Of a stretch of 64,000 bases of DNA, positions 25,730-33,763 are shown piece by piece. Source of the stretch: Nesterenkonia ebinurensis. GTDB taxonomy: Bacteria; Actinomycetota; Actinomycetes; Actinomycetales; Micrococcaceae. Position numbers and translations under genes: made by a program. Every line of letters begins with the position of its first letter. Position 1 is the first letter of the stretch. The notes under the pieces are model-generated. The model was not told where the DNA came from, searched no databases, and saw nothing but the letters and a program-made list of their open reading frames with translations. The stretch covers positions 434,001-498,000 of the forward strand of contig NZ_VWNF01000011.1 of NCBI RefSeq assembly GCF_008711175.1, written 5' to 3'.

Positions 25730-26893
25730 TTACACCGGTACGGCGGCTACCTTCGGGTCGGAGTCATCCTTCCTGCGTTTCTTCTGCTTGACGGTCTTGC
25801 CGTGGATGACCCGGTGCCGGACGAATCCTGAGATCTGGTCCACCACAATGGTGATCGCGATGATCACGAACAGGGTGATGCCGATGGCCTCCCAGTCGTA
25901 GGGGCGCTGGCCGAACAGGCCGTTGGGCGGGCTGATCAGCCGGCCGATACCGCCGGCGCCCAGGGCACCCAGGATGGCTGAGGCGCGGATGTTGACCTCG
26001 AAGCGGTAGAGCCAGATGGCAAGCACCTCGGGCAGCACCTGCGGCAGCACGGCCCAGCGGATCATCTGAGTGTGGGTGGCCCCTGAGGCCCGTGAGGCTT
26101 CCAGAGGGCCGGGGTCCACGCCCTCGATGGCCTCGGAGATCAGCTTGGAGAGGGTGCCGATAGAACTGATGCCCAGGGCGAAGGCGCCAGCCATCGCGCC
26201 GCCCATTTGGGCCGGTCCCACACCCAGCAGCGGGATGAAGATAGCCACAGCGAAGACGATCTCCGGCACCGCGCGGATCACTGAGAGGATGAACCGCATG
26301 GGGAGGTAGATGGCCAGCGGCGTCATGTTGCGAGCCGCAAGGATGCCGCAGGGCAGTGAGAAGAGCGCACCCACGATGGTGCCGATCCAGGCGATGGCCA
26401 CCGACTCCAGCATGGCATCGAAGGCGTTCGACCAGTCCCCTCTGGCCTCTTCATCCGGGATCTGGGCCACGCCGGCGATCATCTGCACGGTGTAATCCCA
26501 CATCCGGGCTGGCATCTCCAGGAGGGCACTGAGCGACATGCCGGTGCCGGCCGCGGAGCCGACGAACAGCACCCCGACGAAGATCAGGGCCATGTTGTAC
26601 CAGAACTTCGACGGCTTGACCGGACGCATATCCAGCCGGTCCGGGGCATAGCCGGTCCGGCCTGAGTCCAGGCGCTGCTGGGCCTCGGCCCGCTGCCTGG
26701 CGGTGCCCAGGTAGGCCAGGCCGTAGACGGCCACGGCCACGACGACCACGGTCGCGGCGACGGCCAGGCCCCACATCATCCGGCGGAAGACCTCGGAAGC
26801 CTCGGCTACCGAGGTATAGGTCATCAGGAAGGCCAGGGCGGCAACCAGCACTGAGCCGACGACGCCGGCGGAGATCTTGTACCCATAGCTCAC
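25730..26893 (-). CDS. phnE: Phosphonate-type ABC transporter permease
   Basis: 387 aa from GTG 26893, which overlaps the stop of the first permease (GTGA). Two helices at the N-terminus precede a core permease with the docking loop EASRASGATHTQMIRWAVLP and the family signature FEVNIRASAILGALGAGGIG. PhnE-type permeases pair with PhnC and PhnD to import phosphonates, phosphite or related compounds. It ends the phnDCEE operon. The C-terminus is basic and charged (KKRRKDDSDPK). No C-P lyase or phosphonatase gene lies nearby in the window, so the fate of the imported compound is not visible. Confidence 0.88.
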   Translation of the reverse strand: MSYGYKISAGVVGSVLVAALAFLMTYTSVAEASEVFRRMMWGLAVAATVVVVAVAVYGLAYLGTARQRAEAQQRLDSGRTGYAPDRLDMRPVKPSKFWYNMALIFVGVLFVGSAAGTGMSLSALLEMPARMWDYTVQMIAGVAQIPDEEARGDWSNAFDAMLESVAIAWIGTIVGALFSLPCGILAARNMTPLAIYLPMRFILSVIRAVPEIVFAVAIFIPLLGVGPAQMGGAMAGAFALGISSIGTLSKLISEAIEGVDPGPLEASRASGATHTQMIRWAVLPQVLPEVLAIWLYRFEVNIRASAILGALGAGGIGRLISPPNGLFGQRPYDWEAIGITLFVIIAITIVVDQISGFVRHRVIHGKTVKQKKRRKDDSDPKVAAVPV

Positions 26894-27954
26894 AGCAGCT
26901 TCCTCCGGATCCACATGGAGAGCAGGTCGACCAGCAGCACCACCAGCACCAGGGCCCAGAGGATGGCGCCGACGTTCTCGTAGCCCTGAGACATCCGGCC
27001 GATCTGGCGGGAGAGCTCGCCGCCGATGCCGGCCACGCCGACCACACCGAGCGCGGCGGAGGCCCGGATATTGAGTTCGAAGACGTAGAGGCTGTAGGAG
27101 ACGAAGCTGGGCATCACTGCCGGCAGCACGGCAACGCGGTCACGCTGCAAGAGGTTGGCGCCTGTGGCATCGGCGGCCTCCAACGGGCCGGGGTTCACAG
27201 CGTCAATGGACTCGCCGAGCAGCTTGGCCACAATCCCGATGTTGAACATGATCAGTGCCAGCACTGCGGCCAGGGCGCCCAGACCGTAGGCGGTACCGCC
27301 GATGAAGGCGGCGAAGAGCAGCGCCCAGCCGACGTCAGGAATGGAGCGGACCACCGAGTTGACGGCCTTCACCGTCTGACTGGTGGCTTTGTTGAAGCTG
27401 GAGACTGGCGAGGCCAGCATGGCCAGCAGCAGGCCGATGAAGCAGCCGATAATCGTGGCTACCACGGCCATGCACAGGGTGATCAGCCATTCGCCCCAGA
27501 TCGGCCGGGAGGTGCCGGCCACGTTACTGAACAGCAGGTAGCTCCAGTCGGGGTTGAAGTAGCCGATGAGCTGGTCACGGGTGTTGCCTCCGGTCAGCCG
27601 GGAGGGCACGTCAATGATCCGGTCGATGAAGTAGATATTGGAGCCGGCCCAGTAGCTGAAGACCACCACGCTCAGGGCTCCGAAGGCGGCCATAGGGCTG
27701 GTGCGGGTGAACCAGCAGAGGGCCAGCACGGCAAGCATGGTGAGGAACCCGATGAGCGGCCACTGAGGTGCCCACAGGGTGATGAAGCCCAGCGGCAGGA
27801 AGAGCACGGAGGTGTCTTCGCGGGTCCACCAGAAGAAAGCGAAGGCAGCCATGGCGATGACCACCAGGCCCAGGTAGTTGGCCAGCGGCGGCTTGGGCGG
27901 CTCCGGACGTTTGACTGCGCTTGCAGCGGAGGGGCGTTCAGCCACAGCAGTCAC
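26890..27954 (-). CDS. phnE: Phosphonate-type ABC transporter permease
   Basis: 354 aa from GTG 27954, one base past the stop of phnC. Extra N-terminal helices (LVVIAMAAFAFFWW; VLALCWFTRTSP region) precede a core permease with the loop EAADATGANLLQRDRVAVLP and FELNIRASAALGVVGVAGIG. It is a paralogue of the permease encoded downstream; two PhnE subunits would form a heterodimeric channel. Residues 65-150 include a periplasm-facing segment (DRIIDVPSRLTGGNTRDQL). Start choice is fixed by the close spacing to phnC. Confidence 0.88.
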   Translation of the reverse strand: MTAVAERPSAASAVKRPEPPKPPLANYLGLVVIAMAAFAFFWWTREDTSVLFLPLGFITLWAPQWPLIGFLTMLAVLALCWFTRTSPMAAFGALSVVVFSYWAGSNIYFIDRIIDVPSRLTGGNTRDQLIGYFNPDWSYLLFSNVAGTSRPIWGEWLITLCMAVVATIIGCFIGLLLAMLASPVSSFNKATSQTVKAVNSVVRSIPDVGWALLFAAFIGGTAYGLGALAAVLALIMFNIGIVAKLLGESIDAVNPGPLEAADATGANLLQRDRVAVLPAVMPSFVSYSLYVFELNIRASAALGVVGVAGIGGELSRQIGRMSQGYENVGAILWALVLVVLLVDLLSMWIRRKLL

Positions 27955-27955
27955 G

Positions 27956-28801
27956 TCAGGAGTTCCCGTCAGGCTCGCCGGCAGCGACTGCTTCCGCCTC
28001 CGCTTCTGCCGGGATGTCCTCCAGGCTGACCGGCACGTTGACGGTGGCGATGTCCTCGGCGGTCAGTGAGCGCTGATAGACATCCTCGATCACTGCGTCG
28101 ATGGCCTCTCCGGTGGGGCCGTCGAAGACCACTTTGCCGGCGCGCATGCCGATGATCCGATCGGCGTAGTCGCGGGCAAGGTCTAAGTGGTGCATGTTCA
28201 CGATGCAGGTGATGCCCAAATCCTGCTGAATCCGGCGCAGGTCACCGAGGACTTTCCGAGCGGTGGGCGGGTCCAGCGAGGCCACCGGCTCATCGGCCAG
28301 GATGACCTCCGGGTCCTGGGCGAGCACGCGGGCGATGGCCACACGCTGCTGCTGGCCGCCGGAGAGCGCGGAGGCCCGGTTGTAGGCCTTGTCCACAATC
28401 CCGACCCGCTCCAGGGACTGGAAGGCGACCTCTTTGTCCTCGGCCCCGTACCAGCCGATCAGGGACCGCCAGGTGGAGGTGAAGGCTGAGCGGCCGATGA
28501 GCACATTGTTGAGAACGCTGATGCGCCCGACATTGTTGAACTGCTGGAAGATCATGCCGACTCGTGCGCGCAGCTTCCGCAGCTTGGACTTGTTCCTGGG
28601 GTCCACCACGGTCTCGCCCACGGTCAGCGTGCCGCCGGTGTAGGGGACCAGTCCGTTGACTGCGCGGATCAGGGTGGACTTGCCGGCCCCGGAGAGCCCA
28701 ATGATGGCCACGAACTCGCCCTTGGTGATATTCAGGTTGATATTGTCCAGACCCTTGAAACCGTTGGGGTAGACCACATCGACGTTCTCGAAAGTAATCA
28801 T
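27956..28801 (-). CDS. phnC: Phosphonate-type ABC transporter ATP-binding protein
   Basis: 281 aa. Walker A GLSGAGKST at residues 35-43, Q-loop in GMIFQQFNNVGR, signature ALSGGQQQRVAIARVL, Walker B EVILADEPVASLD, and IVNMHHLDLARDYADRI carrying the switch His, all in the PhnC pattern. It drives import through the two PhnE permeases. The C-terminal 25 residues are acidic. A strong GC-rich hairpin (28824-28860) lies between it and phnD. Confidence 0.92.
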   Translation of the reverse strand: MITFENVDVVYPNGFKGLDNINLNITKGEFVAIIGLSGAGKSTLIRAVNGLVPYTGGTLTVGETVVDPRNKSKLRKLRARVGMIFQQFNNVGRISVLNNVLIGRSAFTSTWRSLIGWYGAEDKEVAFQSLERVGIVDKAYNRASALSGGQQQRVAIARVLAQDPEVILADEPVASLDPPTARKVLGDLRRIQQDLGITCIVNMHHLDLARDYADRIIGMRAGKVVFDGPTGEAIDAVIEDVYQRSLTAEDIATVNVPVSLEDIPAEAEAEAVAAGEPDGNS

Positions 28802-28823
28802 GTCAGGAGAATCCTTGGACGGG

Positions 28824-28860
28824 GGCGCGGCCCCGGGCTGGAGCAGTCCGGGGCCGCGCC
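28824..28860. terminator. Intercistronic hairpin between phnD and phnC
   Basis: Perfect 13-bp stem GGCGCGGCCCCGG/CCGGGGCCGCGCC with an 11-base loop and no T-run. Placed after the binding-protein gene, it probably acts as a partial terminator or 3' stabiliser that keeps PhnD in excess over the membrane subunits. Confidence 0.6.
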
Positions 28861-28891
28861 GTCAGTCAATCAGTCGACAATCAGCCAGTGA

Positions 28892-29986
28892 TCACTGGTC
28901 GTCGCCGAAGTCGTTGTAGACCTGGCGGGCCAGATCCAGGGCCTCCTGGTCGGCCAGTGCCAGACCGTTGATCTCGTAGACGTCGTAGAGCGGGTCGCCC
29001 TCGTCCAAGTCACCGGACTCGGAGAAGCTCAGCCATGCCTCGGTCAGGATATCCAGCTCTTCGTCGGTGAACTCTCCGGAGGCCACGATGCCGTCGTTCG
29101 GGATCGGTCCGGCCCAGGCGAAGACCACCAGCTCCTCACCCACGTCGGGGTTCTCCTCAACGATGTTGCCGCGGGCGTCGTCGAAGGAGGTGCCGATGGT
29201 GAACTCACCGTTGTAGACCGCTTCAACAGCCTGGTCATGGCCACCGGCGAACTGCGGGTCGACCTCCACGCCGAGCTCGTTGAGCTGGGTCTGCGGGAAG
29301 TAGAAGCCGGAGGCAGAGCCCTCCTGCACATAGGCCACCGCGGTGCCGTCCTCGATCAGCTCCAGTGCGTCCTCACCCATCGGGCCGTATTCGGCGAGCT
29401 CACCGGCCTCCTCATCGTAGATGCCGTTGCAGAAGGAGAAGCCCTCCTCATCCTGCACCACGTCGTCTAGGCAGTAGGTGTCGGGATCGTTGGTGAACCA
29501 CTGGGTGACGTACTGCTCAGAGCCGAAACGGATGGACTGCAGGATCGGGGTGCCGCCTGCCTCGTCCTCAGCCTGGATCATGCCGACCGGGCCGGACATC
29601 AGCAGCTGCACGTCGCCAGACTGCATGCCCTGGATCACGCCCAGATAGCTGTCGGCGAAGAAGATGTCCACCTCGAAGCCGCCCAGGGACTCGGAGAGCT
29701 GCTCGGCCAGAGACTCGGCGTTCTCCTCCTCAGCCTCAGTGGCGGAGTCGGTGGCCGGAACCAAGCCGATGGTGATGGAGTCGACAGAGGTGATCTCGCC
29801 AGCAGCGGTATCCTCATCGTCCTCGTCTTCATCACCGTCATCGGTGGTCTCGGTGTCATCGACCTCAGAGGTGTCGTCGTCATCCTCGTCATCGCCGGTG
29901 ACATCTTCCTCATCACCGGCGCAGGCGGCCAGGGTCAAGGTCAGAACAGATGCCAGCGCGAATGCTGACTTGGTGTTCATGCGCAT
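28892..29986 (-). CDS. phnD: Phosphonate-type substrate-binding lipoprotein
   Basis: 364 aa from ATG 29986 (GGAAG seven bases upstream; ATG 29980 is an alternative). Signal peptide LASVLTLTLAACAG gives a lipidated Cys at about 22. A linker of some 45 residues, almost all Asp, Glu, Thr and Ser, follows before the PhnD fold: ITIGLVPATDSATEAEE, FADSYLGVIQGMQSGDVQLL, and SFDDARGNIVEENPDVGEEL. It captures the ligand outside the cell for PhnCEE. First gene of the operon. Confidence 0.88.
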   Translation of the reverse strand: MRMNTKSAFALASVLTLTLAACAGDEEDVTGDDEDDDDTSEVDDTETTDDGDEDEDDEDTAAGEITSVDSITIGLVPATDSATEAEEENAESLAEQLSESLGGFEVDIFFADSYLGVIQGMQSGDVQLLMSGPVGMIQAEDEAGGTPILQSIRFGSEQYVTQWFTNDPDTYCLDDVVQDEEGFSFCNGIYDEEAGELAEYGPMGEDALELIEDGTAVAYVQEGSASGFYFPQTQLNELGVEVDPQFAGGHDQAVEAVYNGEFTIGTSFDDARGNIVEENPDVGEELVVFAWAGPIPNDGIVASGEFTDEELDILTEAWLSFSESGDLDEGDPLYDVYEINGLALADQEALDLARQVYNDFGDDQ

Positions 29987-30162
29987 GTGGGAACTTCCTT
30001 CGAGCTCATCAAGATGTAGGTGCGGTTGCTGATCGGAGACTGGTTGGCCCCCGCCCAACAGTCCCGCAGGTCGGAAAACCCGCGAGTCTGGGACTTACTC
30101 TAAGCGGCCTGCGAACCCGGTCACAACCTGAGACCACCCAATTCGGCAAGCTGTCACCTATT

Positions 30163-30192
30163 GTTAACGTTTGGCCCCAGACGGACGTTAAC
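30163..30192. promoter_or_regulatory. GTTAACGT/ACGTTAAC inverted repeat upstream of phnD
   Basis: Perfect 8-base arms separated by 14 bases. One arm overlaps the TAA stop (30188-30190) of the HAD gene. It may be the terminator of the HAD gene or an operator for the phn promoter, which must lie in 29987-30187. I cannot decide between these. Confidence 0.35.
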
Positions 30193-31120
30193 TAAACTGC
30201 TTCCAGCCTGACCAGCGGCGGATCAAAGGAGCTGCTTCGGCAAAACTGCCCACCCGGTGAGCGGGTTCCCCCAGGCCGGTGTCGAACCGGTCGATCAGGA
30301 TGGTGCTCCCACCGCGGGCGCGCACATGGGCCAGGTCGTTGGCCCAGATATCGCCCACTGAGAGGACGTTCTCCTCCGGCACTGGCTCCGGACTGGCTGC
30401 GCGTGCTTGTTCCACCGCCGCAGGCATCCCGAAGGGCTTCTGTGCGGAGTTGAGCACCGCATCGAAGCTGTCCTGCAGGCCCAGTGCCTCAAGCCAGGCG
30501 GCAAACCCCTCCGCTGGTGCATTGGTGATAAGTACGCCGCTGATGGACTTCTCTGCCCTTAACTCGGCAAGCAGCTCTGCGGCGCCTTCTGGGGCGTGCA
30601 GGTCCGTGTTCTGCAGGCCCCGGCCCACCAGCTGACGTCGCGCCGCCCGGAACGCGGTACCGGCCTCCTCATTGCTCAGTCCAGCTTGGACGGCCAGCAG
30701 TTGCACCAGCTGGTACCCGTCCTGCAGCGGCCAGGAGTTGGGGTGGGCTTTCGCAGTGCTGGTCCCGGCGGCGGGCACAGGTCCCGTTCGCTCCCCGACA
30801 TGACCCGCACCGACGTCAGACGTTGGCACGGGTCCCTGACCGGCCGCGTTGCCGCGGTCTTCGCGCCTCAAAGTCGCCACATCGCTACGCTCGTGACTCA
30901 GGGCAGTGGGCAGCCCCTCGTCGCCATACTCAATGTCCGGAACCAGGAGGGTGTCCCGGGCGAAGGCATCCGCCACGATCTCTGCCACCGGGCGCGGCAG
31001 GTTCTCGGGCAGCCCCTTCAGGCCCAGGGCTTCGTCCACAGTACGGGCATACTCCAGCACCGGGTCATCACCCAGGCACAGCGTGCCGTCAAAGTCCAGC
31101 AACACAAGTTTGCTTGGCAT
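30188..31120 (-). CDS. HAD-superfamily hydrolase with a repeat-derived insertion
   Basis: 310 aa from ATG 31120 (GAGG upstream; ATG 31129 is also possible). HAD motifs are clear: nucleophile and general acid in LLDFDGT (Asp 9 and 11), motif II GVLITNAPAEG, and motif IV GDIWANDLAHVRARG. HAD phosphatases cleave phosphate esters; the substrate is unknown. Between about residues 70 and 120 the protein has a low-complexity stretch (SHERSDVATLRRED to AAGTSTAKAH) that does not belong to the fold. Its DNA contains the palindromic CGCTACGCTCG core found in intergenic repeats elsewhere in this window, so the segment looks like an in-frame repeat insertion in the cap region. Confidence 0.82.
   Translation of the reverse strand: MPSKLVLLDFDGTLCLGDDPVLEYARTVDEALGLKGLPENLPRPVAEIVADAFARDTLLVPDIEYGDEGLPTALSHERSDVATLRREDRGNAAGQGPVPTSDVGAGHVGERTGPVPAAGTSTAKAHPNSWPLQDGYQLVQLLAVQAGLSNEEAGTAFRAARRQLVGRGLQNTDLHAPEGAAELLAELRAEKSISGVLITNAPAEGFAAWLEALGLQDSFDAVLNSAQKPFGMPAAVEQARAASPEPVPEENVLSVGDIWANDLAHVRARGGSTILIDRFDTGLGEPAHRVGSFAEAAPLIRRWSGWKQFS
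30876..30900. repeat. Dispersed palindromic repeat core inside the HAD gene
   Basis: CCACATCGCTACGCTCGTG, related to the cores at 33691, 42211 and 43207 (pattern CGCTWCGCTC within a short imperfect palindrome). It is read in frame as part of the HAD protein insertion. Confidence 0.4.
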
Positions 31121-31142
31121 TTTCCTCATTCCCCCTCAAACA

Positions 31143-31209
31143 CAACGCACCCAGAACTTTTCACAAGCTGACCAGAATCGGCCGTAGATGAAAAGAACCG
31201 GGTGCGTTG
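31143..31209. terminator. Inverted repeat between fba and the HAD gene
   Basis: Arms of 21 bases at 31143-31163 and 31189-31209: outer CAACGCACCC/GGGTGCGTTG is perfect and inner CTTTTCA/TGAAAAG is perfect, with three mismatches between. Likely terminator for fba, which ends at 31253 on the minus strand. Confidence 0.6.
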
Positions 31210-31252
31210 AAGTGCGGATCGGAGAGGAGCCCGAGCCCGCGGCGTCGTATGT

Positions 31253-32275
31253 TTACTTGATCGACTTACCGGCCGAGCCCAACTGCTGGGCTGCCTCCAC
31301 TACGCGGGCGGCCATATTCTCCTCGGCGGCCTTGCCCCAGACGCGCGGGTCGTAGGTCTTCTTATTGCCCACCTCGCCGTCCACCTTGAGCACGCCGTCA
31401 TAGTTGGTGAGCATGTGGCCGGCCACCGGACGGGTGAAGGCGTACTGGGTGTCAGTATCGATGTTCATCTTGATCACCCCGTAGCTGACGGCATCGGCGA
31501 TCTCCTGCTCGGTGGAGCCAGAGCCGCCGTGGAACACCAGGTCGAAGGGGCTGTCCTTGCCGTATTTGGCGCCAGCCTGCTCCTGGATGTCTTTGAGTAT
31601 CTCCGGGCGCAGCTTCACGTTGCCGGGCTTGTAGACTCCGTGCACATTGCCGAAGGTCAGGGCGGTGATGTAGCGGCCGTTCTCGCCCAGTCCGAGGGCC
31701 TCGATGGTGGCCACGGCGTCCTCCACGGTGGTGTAGAGCTTCTCATTGATCTCGTTCTCCACACCGTCCTCCTCGCCGCCTACAGTGCCGATCTCGACCT
31801 CCAGAATCTGCTTGGCCGCGGCAGAGCGGGGCAGCAGCTCGGCGGCGATCCGCAGGTTCTCCTCCAAGGTCTCAGCGGAGCCGTCCCACATGTGTGAGTT
31901 GAAGATGGGGTCGCGGCCGGCCTTAACCTCGGCCTCAGAGGCCTCCAGCAGCGGCAGCACAAATCCGTCCAGCTTGTCCTTGGGGCAGTGGTCGGTGTGC
32001 AGGGCGATGTTCACGCCGTAGTTCTTGGCGACCTCCTTGGCGAAGGCGGCGAAGCCCAGGGAGCCGGCCACCATGTCCTTGACGAAGGGTCCGGACCAAT
32101 AGGCGGCACCGCCGGTGGAGACCTGGATGATGCCGTCGGACTCAGCGTCGGCGAAGCCTTTGACGGCCGCGTTGAGCGTCTGTGAGCTGGTGACGTTCAC
32201 CGCGGGGAATGCGTAGCCGCCGGACTTGGCGGCGTCGATCATCTCGTTGTACTTCTCTGGTGTTGCGATGGCCAC
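31253..32275 (-). CDS. fbaA: Class II fructose-bisphosphate aldolase
   Basis: 340 aa from GTG 32275 (AAAGGAG seven bases upstream), the standard length. Zinc ligands and catalytic groups lie in ALHTDHCPKDK, SHMWDGSAE, EVEIGTVGGEEDG and DLVFHGGSGST, followed by GVIKMNIDTDTQYA. It interconverts fructose 1,6-bisphosphate with dihydroxyacetone phosphate and glyceraldehyde 3-phosphate in glycolysis and gluconeogenesis. Transcribed alone, with hairpins on both sides. Confidence 0.97.
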   Translation of the reverse strand: MAIATPEKYNEMIDAAKSGGYAFPAVNVTSSQTLNAAVKGFADAESDGIIQVSTGGAAYWSGPFVKDMVAGSLGFAAFAKEVAKNYGVNIALHTDHCPKDKLDGFVLPLLEASEAEVKAGRDPIFNSHMWDGSAETLEENLRIAAELLPRSAAAKQILEVEIGTVGGEEDGVENEINEKLYTTVEDAVATIEALGLGENGRYITALTFGNVHGVYKPGNVKLRPEILKDIQEQAGAKYGKDSPFDLVFHGGSGSTEQEIADAVSYGVIKMNIDTDTQYAFTRPVAGHMLTNYDGVLKVDGEVGNKKTYDPRVWGKAAEENMAARVVEAAQQLGSAGKSIK

Positions 32276-32417
32276 GCTGTGCTCCTTTGTGGTGGGGTAC
32301 GGTGGGCAGCGTCGTTGATGCCCGCGCTGAGGCCGGTGAGGCCTGCGCGCTCTGTGACCATACTAACGACGACGCCGCTCACTTTCAGCCACTCAGCAGC
32401 AGCATAGATGCGATTGA

Positions 32418-32474
32418 CCCAATCGATGTTGCAGAATTGCTTGCTTTCCGGGGCGGAATGCAACATCGACTGGG
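32418..32474. terminator. Inverted repeat between the stress-protein gene and fba
   Basis: Arms CCCAATCGATGTTGCA (32418-32433) and TGCAACATCGACTGGG (32459-32474), 15 of 16 paired, with a 25-base loop. It lies downstream of the minus-strand stress-protein gene (ends 32518) and upstream of fba. Confidence 0.55.
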
Positions 32475-32517
32475 TATTTCCACTTCACCTGGCTGCATGC
32501 GGGTCAGCCCGGCCCGG

Positions 32518-33531
32518 CTACCAGGCTGCCGGGGCGTCCTGGAGGCGGGAGTCCTCCAGGTGGGGCACCACCATCACCGGGCCCTCGGCGTTGTAGAGCA
32601 CGCTGCGGGAGACCGAGCCCAGCAGGGCGCTAGCCACCCCGCCGCGGCCGCGAGTGCCGACCACGGTGAGCTGGGCCTCCCGGCTGGCGGAGGTCAGCAC
32701 GGTGATAGCTTCACCGAGCTCAACGCTACGGATGATCTCCAGGTCCGGGAAGTGCCGGGAGACCCATTCGGCCTCGGCCTCCAGAGTGCCGCTGAGTTCG
32801 CGTTGACGGACCTCGCTGACCTCAGCGCCGCGTGGGGCAAGTTCCGGGTACCACATCAGGGCCCCGTCCAGAGGCGGAAGCGAGACAATCATCCGCAGCG
32901 GGGCTTGGCGGTCCTGGGCGGCCTGGGCCGCCTGCAGCACTGCGATCCGAGAATCCGGGGAGCCGTCTGTTCCCACTGTCACCGGCTGGTCAGAGACTGC
33001 GGGAGCGAACCGTTCCGGGCCCTCCGCCTCAGGCAATGGGTAGTGGCGGGGCACCACCACGGTGGGCGCTTTGGCATGGGCGGGCAGGGCGGTGGCCACC
33101 GAGCCGAGCACCCGGCCGATGAACCCGCCGCGGCCGCGGGCGCCGACCACCACCAGTTCTGCGGAGGCGGAGAGATCCACCAGCACTCCGGAGGCATCGC
33201 CGTGCTCAGCCCGGTAGGTGACCTCACCGGGGTATCCGGATAGGTAGTCCCGGGCGCTGTCGAGGGTCTTCTCGGCCATCTGGCGCTTGACGTCCTCCTG
33301 AGAGATGTCGGGGACTCCTACAGTATTTGCGTAGAGACCCACGGGAAGGGTGAAGGCGGTGACCACGGTGAGCTTGGTGCCACGCCGCTGGGCGGCCCGG
33401 GCCGCATAGTGCAGGGCTCGGGTGGCCTGCTCGGAGCCGTCGAAGCCGACCACGACGCCGAGATCGCGCTCAGCAGGGTCGAAGGGGATGGTGTTTCCGG
33501 TGGGAGCTGGGGTGTGAACGCCGTTGTTCAT
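32518..33531 (-). CDS. Universal stress protein, tandem UspA domains
   Basis: 337 aa from ATG 33531 (AGGG five bases upstream); an earlier ATG at 33558 lacks a good site. Two UspA domains are joined head to tail. The first begins LGVVVGFDGSEQATRALHYA and has the ATP-binding GARGRGGFIGRVLGSVATAL; the second has GTDGSPDSRIAVLQAA and GTRGRGGVASALLGSVSRSV. Such proteins bind ATP and help survival under stress or stasis. A paralogue of the same plan lies at 62177-63214. A palindrome overlaps its likely promoter. Confidence 0.93.
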   Translation of the reverse strand: MNNGVHTPAPTGNTIPFDPAERDLGVVVGFDGSEQATRALHYAARAAQRRGTKLTVVTAFTLPVGLYANTVGVPDISQEDVKRQMAEKTLDSARDYLSGYPGEVTYRAEHGDASGVLVDLSASAELVVVGARGRGGFIGRVLGSVATALPAHAKAPTVVVPRHYPLPEAEGPERFAPAVSDQPVTVGTDGSPDSRIAVLQAAQAAQDRQAPLRMIVSLPPLDGALMWYPELAPRGAEVSEVRQRELSGTLEAEAEWVSRHFPDLEIIRSVELGEAITVLTSASREAQLTVVGTRGRGGVASALLGSVSRSVLYNAEGPVMVVPHLEDSRLQDAPAAW

Positions 33532-33622
33532 GACTGCCCTTATCCGGGGGTCTTTCACCTATGGGGCTGACGAGTGCGGCGACCCCCTTTGTGATTGAGT
33601 GATTCCGTCCTCGTCGGTTTCA

Positions 33623-33652
33623 GTATACCCCTTTTCTACAACGTGTAGAAAA
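33623..33652 (-). promoter_or_regulatory. Candidate promoter with operator-like palindrome upstream of the stress-protein gene
   Basis: Minus-strand TATACT (-10-like, just below 33631) and TTCTAC 17 bases before it. The spacer and -35 lie within a perfect 9-base inverted repeat, TTTTCTACA/TGTAGAAAA with a 3-base centre (33632-33652). The position suggests a repressor site, but a weak terminator for the hydrolase gene upstream is also possible. Confidence 0.35.
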
Positions 33653-33690
33653 AAGTTTTGCGATTTTCTCCCCCTCCCCATCGGTTCAGA

Positions 33691-33737
33691 AGAGCGTGAG
33701 CAAGCTCAGCTCTGCACTGGCTTCAATTCGATCGCAG
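33691..33737. repeat. Dispersed palindromic repeat
   Basis: AGAGCGTGAGCAAGCTCAGC is a short stem-loop related to the reverse complement of the core at 42211 (GCGTGAGCGAAGC), followed by GGCTTCAATTCGATCGC, which resembles the flank of the copy at 43190-43245. It lies between the hydrolase and stress-protein genes. Confidence 0.4.
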
Positions 33738-33763
33738 AAGTTACGCTGGGCGAGCTGCGGGGT

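Noticed and set aside
29987-30187. Pho-box direct repeats upstream of phnD
   Set aside because: GTTAACAATAG and GTGACAGCTTG can be read as two degenerate 11-base units, but the match to actinobacterial PhoP sites is too weak to annotate.
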